NCBI GenBank assembly: GCA_037892935.1
Contig: JAYXKI010000012.1
Span: 186,001-250,000 of the forward strand
DNA length: 64,000 nucleotides
Reading direction: 5' to 3'
Source: Phlebopus portentosus
Taxonomy: Eukaryota > Basidiomycota > Agaricomycetes > Boletales > Boletinellaceae
In this document: one piece after another, positions 45,277 to 56,900 of the stretch
Layout: every line of letters starts with the position of its first letter
How positions within the stretch are numbered: position 1 is the stretch's first letter
Translations under genes and position numbers: made by a program
Notes under the pieces: model-generated
Database searches by the model: none
Seen by the model: the letters and a program-made list of their open reading frames with translations, nothing else
Told to the model about the DNA's origin: nothing

Positions 45277-48200
45277 TTGAGAGAAATCGGCGAGACGAGA
45301 ATGGTAGTAACCAATTGCCGGTTCAGGTATTTTCCTATGATTTCGAATTTATTTCACACATGATCCCATCTCTTTTCAACTAACGATTGCCTTATTTATT
45401 AAACAAAAATTGCTATACTACTGACAAAGAAGAACGGTCATATCGTTCATGTGTTTTAGAAACCCCAGAAGAAGAAGACGCGGTGGTAATGGCTTACAAA
45501 CGAGTAGCGCAGAAAGTCAGGCCGATCCCGGGAGTCCTTCCAGAAGAATACAGGATCGTACGAAGGCAGCATCCGGATCCATTGAGAGGGATGCCCGAGA
45601 TGCCAGTTGTACCGAAGCCGTTCGAACCCACGGGTCGTGTAACCGCCGAAAGGATGGAAGCACTGAAGATCGACGAGAATACCTTTCTGTGGCCGGCGGA
45701 GAGGTTATTAGTGAAGAATCTGATTATGTTGCAGGGAGAAGCGTTAGCATGGACCGAATCCGAACGCGGAACACTCGATCCGACGTATTTCGACCCGATA
45801 CGCATTCCCACGATACCGCATATACCGTGGCAGCACAAGAGCATTCCAATTCCCCCGGGAATTCATGACAAGGCCCTCGAGCTTATTCGAGAGAAGATTC
45901 GCAACGGGGTTATTGAACCGTCGAATTCGTCGTATCGATCTAGATGGTTTTGCTTGGTAAAGAAAGACAAGGAAACGTTACGATCCATTATCGACTTGCA
46001 GGATCTTAATGCGGTTACGGTCAAGGACTCGGCAGTACCACCGAACGTCGAAACGATCGCAGAGAGCAGTGGTGGACGAGCTTGTTACACGGAGTTGGAT
46101 TTATTCGTGGCATTCGACCAAAGAAAGCTGGACAAACAATCTCAAGATCTTACTACGTTCCAGACACCCTTGGGAACATTTCGAATGACGGTTCTATCAA
46201 TGGGATACACCAATTCATTGCAGATTATGCATAACGACGTGGCCTTTATCCTTCAGGACGAGATTCCACACGTTACGAACCCTTTTGCAGACGATGCGCC
46301 CAGTTTAGGTCCGAAATCGCGATACAAGTTACCAGACGGTTCGTACGAGACCATACCGGGAAACTCCGAGATTCGTCGTTTCGTGTATGAGCATATATGC
46401 GATGTGAACAGGATTTTGCAGCAAATGAAGGCGGTAGGTGGAACGTTTTCAGGGAAGAAGTTGGTGCCGTGTGTAGAGTCAGCCGTATTCATTGGACACA
46501 AGTTGACGTACCAGGGACGCGAGCCAGACGATTCGAAAGTACAGAAGATACGAGATTGGCCGCCATGTAGAACGCTGACGGAAGTCAGAGGATTTCTGGG
46601 AACGGTAGGAGTCCTTCGAATTTTCGTCAAGGATTATTCGACACTCGCTCGCCCGTTGTACCGCATGACAAGGAAGAACCAGATTTTCGCGTGGACAGAC
46701 GAAGAACAGAACACAATGGACGAACTAAAGCAAGCCGTTATTCTTTGCCCCGCGCTGTGCGCAATTGACTACGCGTTAGACAACGAAGTAATATTGGCGG
46801 TAGACTCGTCTATTATTGGAGTTGGTTGGTATTTAGGACAAGAGCACTCGGATGGAAGGCGAAGGATCAATCGCTTCAGCTCTATTAACTGGAATCAGAC
46901 CCAGGCATCGTATTCACAGCCGAAAATCGAGTTATACGGCTTATTTCGAGCATTGCACGCGATGCAACTGTATCTCATTGGAGTCCGGAATCTAGTAGTC
47001 GAAATGGACGCAGCATACATCAAGGGGATGATCAACAATCCCGACCTGCAGCCCAATGCGACCATTAACAGATGGATCGCAGGTATCCTTCTCTTCAGTT
47101 TCAAGCTCAGACACATCCCAGCAGCCGATTTCCGATGTACCGATGGATTATCCAGACGAAGAGCAGCTGAAGAAGACCCCCCTCCGGATGAAACGTATGA
47201 AGACTGGGTAGACGAAACGTATGGTTTTGCGATAGAAGAGCCGGTTTCGACATACCAAGTAGCGCAACAGAGCGGAACACCTAGCGAAACAGCGACAGAG
47301 AACCTATTTCCTTCTACAGAATCCGCGAGAAGGAAGGATAGCCGCTTAGATGACGTCACGAAGCTAATCACGCATCTCACACGCCCAGACAATCTTAGCG
47401 ATAGTGGCTATGCGAAGCTAATCAGGTACGCAGCTGACTTCTTCGTGAAGGGAGGTCGTCTGTGGAGAAAGGCGCGGAACGGCCGGCACCAAGTCGTAAT
47501 AGAAGCGAAATGCAGGTGGGACCTAGTCAAGCAAGCTCACGACGATCTAGGACACAAAGGAATTTTCTGCACTCAAATGCGACTGCTGGAGAGATTTTGG
47601 TGGCCGTCCTTAGGACAGGACGTGAAGTATTTTGTGCGCACCTGTCATGAGTGCCAGATACGCCAGACGAAGAATATTCTTATCCCACCAAACGTACCAG
47701 AGGTAGCCCCTCTGTTTCAACACATCCATATTGACTCGAAGGTTATGCCGAAATCGAGTGGATTCCGGTATATCGTGCATGCGCGTTGTTCGTTAACCGC
47801 GTATCCCGAATTTAGACTTCTTCGAGAAGAAACTGGTAAGACCGTAGGCCAGTTTATCTTTCAGAACCTTTTGTGTCGATATGGAGCATGCCCCGAAATC
47901 GTTACAGATAACGGCACACCATTCGTCGCCGCGCTAGATTACTTGAAGACGCGGTATCACATCAACCACATTCGGATTTCGTCATACAACTCACGCGCAA
48001 ATGGATTAGTTGAACGCAGACATTTCGACGTACAGGAAGCCTTGATTAAAGCTGCAGACGGTAATGACAAGCGTTGGAGTGATCACGCTGACTCGGTATT
48101 TTGGGCAGAAAGAATCACGATCAACAGAGCGATAGGAATGTCCCCGTATTACATGGCCCATGGAGTCGAAGCGGTTTTGCCCTTCGACCTCGCAGAAGCA

Positions 48201-48686
48201 ACATACCTAGCACCGCTGCTCGATTCGCCAGTTACGATGTCGGAACTCATTGTAATACGTGCGAAACAACTCCAGAAACGTCCAGAAGAGTTGGATCGCG
48301 TTGCAAAACTCGTCATGAATGCAAGGCATGCATACGCGAAGCAGTTCGCCGAGGTGGAGAAGCATAGAATCAAGGACTACGACTTTCAGCCAGGAAGCCT
48401 CGTACTCTTGCGAAACACGCATATCAAGATGGAACTCAATCGTAAAACGAAACCCCGCTATTTAGGCCCCTACGTGGTAGTTCGACGCACCCAAGGCGGT
48501 TCGTATATCATCGCCGAACTCGATGGAGCGGTTTCGAAACTCCGAATAGCAGCGTTTCGCCTGGTTCTGTACTTCCCGCGTTCGCATTTGACTGTTCCAG
48601 TGACCAAGCTCATTGGATCGGATGAAGATGATGACATACCCGAAATAGAAGATTCGCCAGAGAAATTCCCTGACGATGAGTCCTAA
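45255..48686 (+). pseudogene. B1 pol: RT, RNase H, integrase
   Basis: Entered by -1 slippage at 45249-45255. It has the same early TAA as B2 (45381-45383), then 1099 open codons. RT has FADD, but the conserved LPMG before it is LSMG. The integrase HHCC finger (TCHECQ) and DDE residues are intact. A C to T change makes a TAA four codons before the usual end. It was separated from its gag start by B2 and is not expected to be expressed properly. Confidence 0.85.
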
Positions 48687-49144
48687 AATTCCGATTAAAT
48701 CATTCATTTCCCTTCATATATGCTCCTTACTTATTTCCAATTCTCTCTCTCTCCTCTGATCAATTCTAATCTTCCAATTCTCCTTCTACAGTTTCGTCTC
48801 TGCTAGCGTGATCCACAATAGGATCTAACGCGTGTACTTTTGCTTAATACGCAGTTCCGCACGGTTTTGCCGTTCAAAACAGCGGAACGACGGCGAAACG
48901 CCTCAATTCACTTCGTATCAGTTTCCTTTCATCCTATTCCTTGAATTCTTTGATCTATTCTTCTAGTCATCACTCAGTCTCGCTCGATCACATGAAAATT
49001 CACAAAAACCGAAACAAAATCGTATAAATTAACTATAAAAACAACTATGTACAGTACAAGTTATTTTTCTTTTTCTTTTGTCCTTTTCTTTTTCTATTTT
49101 ACAAAAGTCCGACCAGGACATAGAGCATACACGATGATTATACT
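48687..49144. other. Convergent 3' region between B1 pol and antisense gene
   Basis: Non-coding, T-rich near 49060-49110, equivalent to 57380-57825 in B3. Confidence 0.6.
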
Positions 49145-49816
49145 CTATTCCCGAGCCCTACCTTTCCCCTTCGACTGACGAACCCTCTCCACTTCCCCTC
49201 TATCTTCCTCTTCCTCGTCTTCACCTTCCCCTGTCTTCACCCCAGCCAACTCGAGCAGCAGACAACGATCCGCGTGCGCCTGCGCTACGAGGACGCTGAA
49301 TTCATTCAGCATCCGGGACAGGACCTTGTCCCGGTGATCCATCCGCGCCAGCACGAACTGCAGCTCGGATTCCCCGACCTCCCGCTGCAGAGCCTCATGC
49401 TCGACGTGACCACCCACAGATCTGGCCGCCAGAGCCGTGACTTTCCGGCATTTTGCTTCCCGATCGCGCGCCTCCCGAGCTGCCTTACGCTTTGCGGCTA
49501 CAGCCCTGCCCTTCGTGGCTAGACTACAGCCCTTCGCCTGCTTCAAGCACGGAGCGCAGGTCCTCTGCGGAAGACCCACGCAATCACGGCCACGCTTCTG
49601 GCACTGGTCGCATGGAACCCGATGACGAATGCGCCCATCGCCCAATCGTTCGTCACCATCGTCGTCGTCGTCGTCGTCGTCGTCGTCATTATCGTTGTCG
49701 TCACCACCAGAACCACCACCATTAGCCGGAATCCTAGAAGGACCAGCCTCAGGTTGAGAAGACGCTCGTCGTACCGGAGAAACGCGTCTCGCTCGCGTTT
49801 CGACAGTTTCGCGCGG
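49145..49816 (-). pseudogene. B1 antisense gene, 3' part
   Basis: The minus strand encodes the acidic run, the six-Cys cluster, the basic segment and the C-terminal helix of the antisense protein, ending at 49145. It is cut at 49816 by B3; the 5' part continues at 61877. Confidence 0.85.
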
Positions 49817-50406
49817 TGAAGAGTAAGTCTGAAGCTTGGGAACGTACGGAGTCGTTACGACCAGTTCCGTGGTGTTCCGACTGGTTTCGCTCGGTTTCGA
49901 CTGGTTTCGCTCGAACGAGTGAACTTAGCAAGAACGCCATAGTCCAGATGGCACGTGCACCGTTCTTTGATCGGCCATCAAGACGGGAGAATCACGGCAT
50001 CGAGTTTGCACGCGTCGATCACAAGTCTCCGGACCTCGGATCCGCATTCCAGACAAAGAGATTTGACCCTGCAACCTCGTCCTCAGTCCCTCTCCTTTGT
50101 TAAACATCGCAGACTTACTTTGTCAGGCTAGCCAGAGCCCTTCCGAGTCGTTGCCCCGAGTTCCGCTTCGTTCCGCTCAAAGAGACCCGGTTCCGAAGGT
50201 TCCGCACATTTTCTGACCTTTCTATATGCGTCCCCTTTAATCCATTATGCTCTCGTTCCAGACATGCTTAGTATTGTTTCTTTTGACCTATGTGTCCTTT
50301 AAACCATTCCTATGCGCTCCTCTCCTTTGTAGATAGCGATATGCGTTCCCTTTTCCTTATGACGTAGGTTCTCTGACCGCTGGGAGGCTCAGTCTTGGAC
50401 GTTTAG

Positions 50407-50414
50407 TATAAATA
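50407..50414 (+). promoter_or_regulatory. TATA box in LTR d
   Basis: TATAAATA after GACGTTTAG, conserved in every complete family B LTR. It would place the RNA start near 50440, leaving about 1 kb of R/U5. Confidence 0.55.
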
Positions 50415-51146
50415 TAGCACGACTCTCGTAGTAGAGGGAGAGCTTAGTCGGAGCTGAGTGGGAGCTTAGCTTACAGTTCTCACATCGTCTCAAAGTCCCT
50501 CGACCTCTAGTCTACTTGTTCGTAGTGGACTCTCTCGTCTCTATAGTCTAATATACGATATTTCGTGTTCTGTACAGTCGATCGGTGATCTCTCTTCGCA
50601 GCAGAGCCGTTCGTACGTTCGTATAGTTCGCTGTGATCGTACAAAGGCTCCTCTTATTTCTCTCACCCGAACCGAAACCTCCTTACGTGTTCCGAACCGT
50701 TTCGCCCGGTTTCGCTCGTAACCCAGTTACTCTGCGTGCCACTCGCATTCGGTCTCGCAACACCTTCCCCTCTCCATTGTCGTCGGGAAAGGACACCATA
50801 TCACCCCTTTCCTCCTGACTTTCCACTCTCCGTTTCCTCAAGACCAGCCCGGTGCTATTCCGCATCGTTTAGATCGGAAACGTTCGGTTTCATCGTCCCA
50901 CACGTATCCTTCGATTCTCTCAGTCCCCTTCCATCATCATTTCGCACCCCCATCCCTCGCATCACATTTCGACACACTCAGCAATTGTCCTTCGTCCATC
51001 GAATCGCGTTTCGAATCGTTACGCCGCGTTCCGACACTTTAGACTACGAGTGAGATCGACTGCAGTCGCTTACCAGTGTGTTAGCACAGTCGATTAGTCA
51101 CGTTCGGGTTGGTGGTTCGACTAGCGTAGCCTAGTTAGTTTAGTTC

Positions 51147-51350
51147 TTGTGCCTTGGGTTAGTCGGCTTTAGTCCAGAGCTCGCAGCTGAGCCGGAGAGT
51201 CGATTTTGCCTTTGCACCGCCACCGTCGATCTCGGGAGAAGCCTACCCTCGGAATTCCTCCTCGAGCGCTTCCCTCATATCCCCGGTTCTCACCAAGCCC
51301 TTCCATTGCCTATCCCTATTTCCCTCCACTCCTTCGTGCCCTTAGCTCGG
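51147..51350 (+). other. LTR-encoded ATG ORF, possible first coding exon of B3 gag
   Basis: 68 codons starting MCLGLVGFSPEL and ending VPLAR, conserved in all complete family B LTRs. It is in the same frame as gag. Only a 36-base stretch (51351-51386, GTGTAA to TTCTAG, with CTGAC inside) carrying two stops separates them. If that is an intron, the ORF joins gag in frame across the LTR end and primer site. Alternatively it is a short upstream ORF with no relation to gag. Confidence 0.4.
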
Positions 51351-51386
51351 GTGTAATTCTCTGCTGACCGTTTGAAGGTATTCTAG

Positions 51387-53957
51387 GGCAGCCCCTCGAA
51401 CTATACACTCCCTGTCCGGCATCAGAACGTCCACAGGAGTATCAAGTGGAGCCCACGGCGAGGGGGATTTCACTGTCCAACCATTACGAATACCCCGCCA
51501 AATTCGTCTAGCAGACGAGTTACACGTAGCCAATCCGCTCGAGTCCCTGTAGAACATCAGGTTTTGCCGCCGACTCGAAGGCCGAGGATTGTCAATCGCA
51601 ACTTACGTTCCGCTGCGGAAAACGCGGAACACAGCGAAACACCCTTGCGACAATCCGTTAGCGCCATTCCTTCCAACACCGATTCCCTAGATCATTCCCC
51701 ATCTACCATCGCCGATTCAGAACTCCCCAACCTCTCATCTGTGCCAGCTTCCACCCCAGGCTCGCCGAACAGACCAGCTAGCCCGCCTACCAATTACCAA
51801 CTACCTACCGGAACTCAACAGATCTTAGCCAGCAACGCAGCGATAATAGCTCGTCTGTCTGCTAACGCTAACGTATTACAACAACTTACAAATCGACAAA
51901 CCGCAATGGCGTACCAACCGCCCTCGCGTGGGGACAAACGTGCCCCAACGTTTGACGGCTCAGAACCAAAGGAACTCCCTAGGTTCTTCGAAGACGTTGC
52001 AGAAATCGCAAGACAGGCCGCGTGGAACGATAGAGATCACGTCCGAAAGTTCTTGTACTATGCGAAGACCGACGTCGCGGAACTTTGGGAGACTACCGAC
52101 GAGATTAACGACCCGAACCCTGATGTGGAGACGGTGAAGAGAGAGATTATAGCTCTATACCCGAGTCTCACGGCAGGGAAACGCTACTCCAAGGGAGAAC
52201 TGGAGCATTTGGTTGTAGAACGGGCGAAGAAAGGGATCAAGAACCGAGAAGACCTAGGCGAATATCATCGAGAATTCGTCAGGCGCTCTAAGTATCTTAT
52301 AACGAACGGAAAGATCTTGGAGTCCCAAGCTGACGAGATGTTCCTGATGGGAATTACAGGAGACCTTAGAGAGGCGCTAATTCGTCGTATCGAGATCAAG
52401 CTACCAGACCACGATTCGTCTACGCCTTACAAGATTAAGGACGTGCTCGAACATTCGAATTTCGTGCTGGGAGGAAAGATTGTGGGCAGTTTCGGCAGTA
52501 ACTTTCCACCCCCAGCTACCGGAGAAGCTTCGACAAGTATCGTGAAGAAGGAAGAAGTGGATTTGGCCAAGGTAATGGATACGTTGAAGAGTTTTCAGGT
52601 TACGCTCGACGCCCTGAGCAAGGGGAACGTTCCGCATCGACCAGGGGCGGAACGTAGCGAAACTCCGCGAAACCCAGTTTGCAACTTCTGCGGCGAAGCA
52701 GGACACTATATTCGATCGTGTACGAAGGTTCTCGAGTACATCCAAGCCGGAAAGTGCGTCAGGAGCCCGGATGGAAGGATTGTGTTGCCGAACGGCGGTC
52801 TCATTACGAGGTCGCTACCAGGGAACAATCTCAAAGAACGAATCGATAGCTTTCATGCTAAAGCCCCGGCGACACACACAGTAGGGATGGTCGAGTCGGT
52901 CACGCCCGCATATAGCCATCAAGCTGGTCCAGCGTACGCATATAGTCACGACGAAGAAGATCAGGACGAGCAGGAAAACTACGACATCGAACGTTTGGAG
53001 ATTTTGATTAACGAGGCGAAGAAGAAGGCAGCTGGTGGACGAAGAACGAAGCCCGATGGCGTAGAGATCCCTAGAGTTCAGCCTCATAAGAAGGCGCAGG
53101 CGAAACCGCAGCCCGCGCCACCGAGTGGCGCGCGGCCCTCGACAAGGTCACTCCAGTCACCGCAGCAGGACGACATTACCAGGAAATCACAACCCCAGTA
53201 TAAATACGTCGTACCAATAGAAGACTCGAGCGCAGTCTCCAACGTTCTGACTCGTACCCTCGATACCCCTATCACCATCAGCCAACGTGAACTCCTCTCA
53301 ATCGCCCCGGACGTTAGGAAACAGATGAAGGAGCTGACGACGGCGAAGAGATACAACGCGGCTGAAGTCAAATACGGTGAGGTCGTAGATGATTCACTTA
53401 CGTTACAAGTTGGGCGTTTCGCGTCGGAACAAGTCGAAACAGGCGAAACGCTTTCGACGGAGGAAATACTGGCGCTCAGTGGACAAGGCGTTGCCGCAGA
53501 GGCATCCATGCCCCTCAGGACCGTTAGCGCGTTGATTGAAGACACTCTGGAAGTCGAATGCGTGCTCGACCAGGGAGCCGTAGTGTGTCTGCTCCGCGAA
53601 GACGTGTGGGAGAAGCTTCAGATACCCCTATCCCCTGACAAAGGAATGATCCTCGAGACAGCAGATGCAGCTAGGTCATCTACCATTGGCATGATCTCTA
53701 ATGCAAAGTTCACGATAGCCGGGATTGACGTTTCGCTCCAAGTGCAAGTCGTTCCGAACGCTCCCTTCCAGGCTTTGTTGGGGAGACCGTTTTTCGCTAT
53801 TACGGAGTGCGAAACGAAGGATTACACGTCAGGTGACCAACATATCACCTTAACGGACCCGAACGATTGCAGAAAGCAAAGCAAAGTGGCCACCGGAATT
53901 CGAACGATCGCGCGAGGACCACTTCCAAAGGGTTTTCCGCAAGCGTTGAGGAACTGA
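51387..53957 (+). CDS. B3 gag-protease
   Basis: Structural protein of the particle plus protease. The frame is open for 856 residues from 51387. The first ATG is only at 51906, beyond well-conserved residues, so the start is uncertain; coding may begin in the LTR ORF at 51147 after a 36-base intron. Order: low-complexity N-terminus (RRPRIVN region), gag domain from about 51945 (PTFDGSEPKELPRFFEDV), CCHC knuckle near 52679 (CNFCGEAGHYIRSC), NNLKERIDSF block, Pro/Gln-rich linker, then a pepsin-like retroviral protease region with CVLDQGAVVCLL near 53560 and LLGRPFF near 53780. The usual DSG/DTG is DQG here. Pol follows through the -1 shift at 53930. Confidence 0.87.
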   Translation, partial: GSPSNYTLPVRHQNVHRSIKWSPRRGGFHCPTITNTPPNSSSRRVTRSQSARVPVEHQVLPPTRRPRIVNRNLRSAAENAEHSETPLRQSVSAIPSNTDSLDHSPSTIADSELPNLSSVPASTPGSPNRPASPPTNYQLPTGTQQILASNAAIIARLSANANVLQQLTNRQTAMAYQPPSRGDKRAPTFDGSEPKELPRFFEDVAEIARQAAWNDRDHVRKFLYYAKTDVAELWETTDEINDPNPDVETVKREIIALYPSLTAGKRYSKGELEHLVVERAKKGIKNREDLGEYHREFVRRSKYLITNGKILESQADEMFLMGITGDLREALIRRIEIKLPDHDSSTPYKIKDVLEHSNFVLGGKIVGSFGSNFPPPATGEASTSIVKKEEVDLAKVMDTLKSFQVTLDALSKGNVPHRPGAERSETPRNPVCNFCGEAGHYIRSCTKVLEYIQAGKCVRSPDGRIVLPNGGLITRSLPGNNLKERIDSFHAKAPATHTVGMVESVTPAYSHQAGPAYAYSHDEEDQDEQENYDIERLEILINEAKKKAAGGRRTKPDGVEIPRVQPHKKAQAKPQPAPPSGARPSTRSLQSPQQDDITRKSQPQYKYVVPIEDSSAVSNVLTRTLDTPITISQRELLSIAPDVRKQMKELTTAKRYNAAEVKYGEVVDDSLTLQVGRFASEQVETGETLSTEEILALSGQGVAAEASMPLRTVSALIEDTLEVECVLDQGAVVCLLREDVWEKLQIPLSPDKGMILETADAARSSTIGMISNAKFTIAGIDVSLQVQVVPNAPFQALLGRPFFAITECETKDYTSGDQHITLTDPNDCRKQSKVATGIRTIARGPLPKGFPQALRN
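51447..51466 (+). promoter_or_regulatory. Primer-binding site of B3
   Basis: TGGAGCCCACGG then CGAGGGGG, two bases after LTR d. It is complementary to a tRNA 3' end with CCA. Confidence 0.82.
53930..53936 (+). promoter_or_regulatory. -1 ribosomal frameshift heptamer at gag/pol junction
   Basis: G GGT TTT is in the gag frame seven codons before the gag TGA and fits the X XXY YYZ rule. A -1 slip here reads on into pol with SASVEELIER. It is conserved in B1 (45249-45255) and B2 (40317-40311). No clear downstream pseudoknot was recognised by eye. Confidence 0.65.
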
Positions 53958-56900
53958 TTGAGAGAAATCGGCGAGACGAGAATGGTAGTAACCAATTGCC
54001 GGTTCAGGTATTTTCCTATGATTTCGAATTTATTTCACACATGATCCCATCTCTTTTCAACCAACGATTGCCTTATTTATTGAACAAAAATTGCTATACT
54101 ACTGACAAAGAAGAACGGTCTTATCGTTCATGTGTTTTAGAAACCCCAGAAGAAGAAGACGCGGCAGTAATGGCTTACAAACGAGTAGCGCAGAAAGTCA
54201 GGCCGATCCCGGGAGTCCTTCCAGAAGAGTACCGGATTGTTCGAAGGCAGCATCCGGATCCGTTGAGAGGGATGCCCGAGATGCCAGTTGTACCAAAGCC
54301 GTTCGAACCCACGGGTCGTGTAACCGCCGAAAGGATGGAAGCGCTGAAGATCGACGAGAATACCTTTCTGTGGCCGGCGGAGAGGTTGTTAGTGAAGAAT
54401 CTAATTATGTTGCAGGAAGAAGCATTAGCATGGACCGAATCCGAACGCGGAACACTCGATCCGACGTATTTCGACCCGATACGCATTCCCATGATACCGC
54501 ATATACCGTGGCAGCACAAGAGCATTCCAATTCCCCCGGGAATTCATGACAAGGCCCTCGAACTTATTCGAGAAAAGATTCGCAACGGGGTTATTGAACC
54601 GTCGAATTCGTCGTATCGATCTAGATGGTTTTGCTTGGTAAAGAAAGACAAAGAAACATTACGATCCATTATTGACTTGCAGGATCTTAATGCGGTTACG
54701 GTCAAGGACTCGGCAGTACCACCGAACGTCGAAACGATCGCGGAGAGCAGTGGTGGACGAGCTTGTTACACGGAGTTGGATTTATTCGTGGCATTCGATC
54801 AAAGAAAGCTGGACGAACAATCTCGAGATCTTACTACGTTCCAGACACCCTTGGGAACATTTCGAATGACGGTTCTACCAATGGGATACACCAATTCGTT
54901 GCAGATTATGCATAACGACGTGGCCTTTATCCTTCAGGACGAGATTCCGCACGTTACGAACCCTTTCGCAGACGATGCGCCCGGTTTAGGTCCGAAATCG
55001 CGATACGAGTTACCAGACGGTTCGTACGAGACCATACCGGGAAACTCAGAGATTCGTCGTTTCGTGTATGAGCATATATGCGATGTGAACAGAATTTTGC
55101 AGCGAATGAAGGCCGTAGGAGGAACGTTTTCAGGAAAGAAGCTGGTTCCGTGTGTGGAGTCAGCCGTATTTGTTGGACACAAGTTGACGTACCAAGGACG
55201 CGAGCCAGACGATTCGAAAGTACAGAAGATACGAGATTGGCCGCCATGTAGAACGCTGACGGAAGTCCGAGGATTTCTGGGAACGGTAGGAGTCCTTCGG
55301 ATTTTCGTCAAGGATTATTCGAAACTCGCTCGCCCGTTGTACCGCATGACAAGGAAGAACCAGATTTTCGCGTGGACAGACGAAGAACAGAACGCAATGG
55401 ACGAACTAAAGCAAGCCGTTATTATTTGCCCGGCGCTGTGCGCAATCGACTACGCGTCAGACAACGAAGTAATACTGGCAGTAGACTCGTCTATTATTGG
55501 AGTTGGTTGGTATTTAGGACAAGAGCACTCGGATGGAAGGCGTAGGATCAATCGTTTCGGTTCTATTAACTGGAATCAGACCCAGGCATCGTATTCACAG
55601 CCGAAAATCGAGTTATACGGCTTATTTCGGGCACTGCACGCGATGCGACTGTATCTCATCAGAGTCCGGAATCTTGTAGTCGAAATGGATGCAGCATACA
55701 TCAAGGGGATGATCAACAATCCCGATCTACAGCCCAATGCGACCATTAACAGATGGATCGCAGGTATCCTTCTCTTCAGTTTCAAGCTCAGACACATCCC
55801 AGCAGCCGATTTCCGGTGTACCGATGGATTATCCAGACGAAGAGCAGCTGAAGAAGACCCCCCTCCGGATGAAACGTACGAAGACTGGGTAGACGAAACG
55901 TACGGTTTTGCGGTAGAAGAGCCGGTTTCGACATACCAAGTAGCGCAACAGGGCGGAACACCTAGCGAAACAGCGACAGAGAACCTATTTCCTTCTACGG
56001 AATCCGCGAGAAGGAAGGATAGCCGCTTAGATGACGTCACGAAGCTAATCACGCATCTCACACGCCCAGACAATCTTAGCGATAGTGGCTATGTGAAGCT
56101 AATCAGGTACGCAGCTGACTTCTTCGTGAAGGGAGGCCGTCTGTGGAGAAAGGCGCGGAACGGCCGGCACCAAGTCGTAATAGAAGCGAAACGCAGGTGG
56201 GACCTAGTCAAGCAAGCTCACGACGATCTAGGACACAAAGGAATTTTCTGCACTCGAATGCGACTGCTGGAGAGATTTTGGTGGCCGTCCTTAGGACAGG
56301 ACGTGAAGTATTTTGTGCGCACCTGTCATGAGTGCCAGATACGCCAGACGAAGAATATTCTTATCCCACCGAACGTACCGGAGGTAGCCCCTCTGTTTCA
56401 ACGCATCCATATTGACTCGAAGGTTATGCCGAAATCGAGTGGATTCCGGTATATCGTGCATGCGCGTTGTTCGTTAACCGCGTATCCCGAATTTAGACTT
56501 CTTCGAGAAGAAACTGGTAAGACCGTAGGCCAGTTTATCTTTCAGAACCTTTTGTGTCGATATGGAGCATGCCCCGAAATCGTTACAGATAACGGCACAC
56601 CATTCGTCGCCGCGCTAGATTACTTGAAGACGCGGTATCACATCAACCACATTCGGATTTCGTCATACAACTCACGCGCAAATGGATTAGTCGAACGCAG
56701 ACATTTCGACGTACAGGAAGCCTTGATTAAAGCTGCAGACGGTAATGACAAGCGTTGGAGTGATCACGCTGACTCGGTATTTTGGGCAGAAAGAATCACG
56801 ATCAACAGAGCAACAGGAATGTCCCCGTATTACATGGCCCATGGAGTCGAAGCAGTTTTGCCTTTCGACCTCGCAGAAGCAACATACCTGGCACCGCCGC

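Larger units (their letters stand above)
49817..51444 (+). repeat. Family B LTR d (5' LTR of B3)
   Basis: 1628 bp, TGAAGAGTAAGTC to CAGGAGTATCA. Confidence 0.94.

Noticed and set aside
54008..54140. Possible intron in B3 pol (GTATTT to TTTTAG with a CTGAC branch-like site)
   Set aside because: Its length (133) would shift pol out of frame from both the gag and the -1 frames; the unspliced -1 frame is open throughout.
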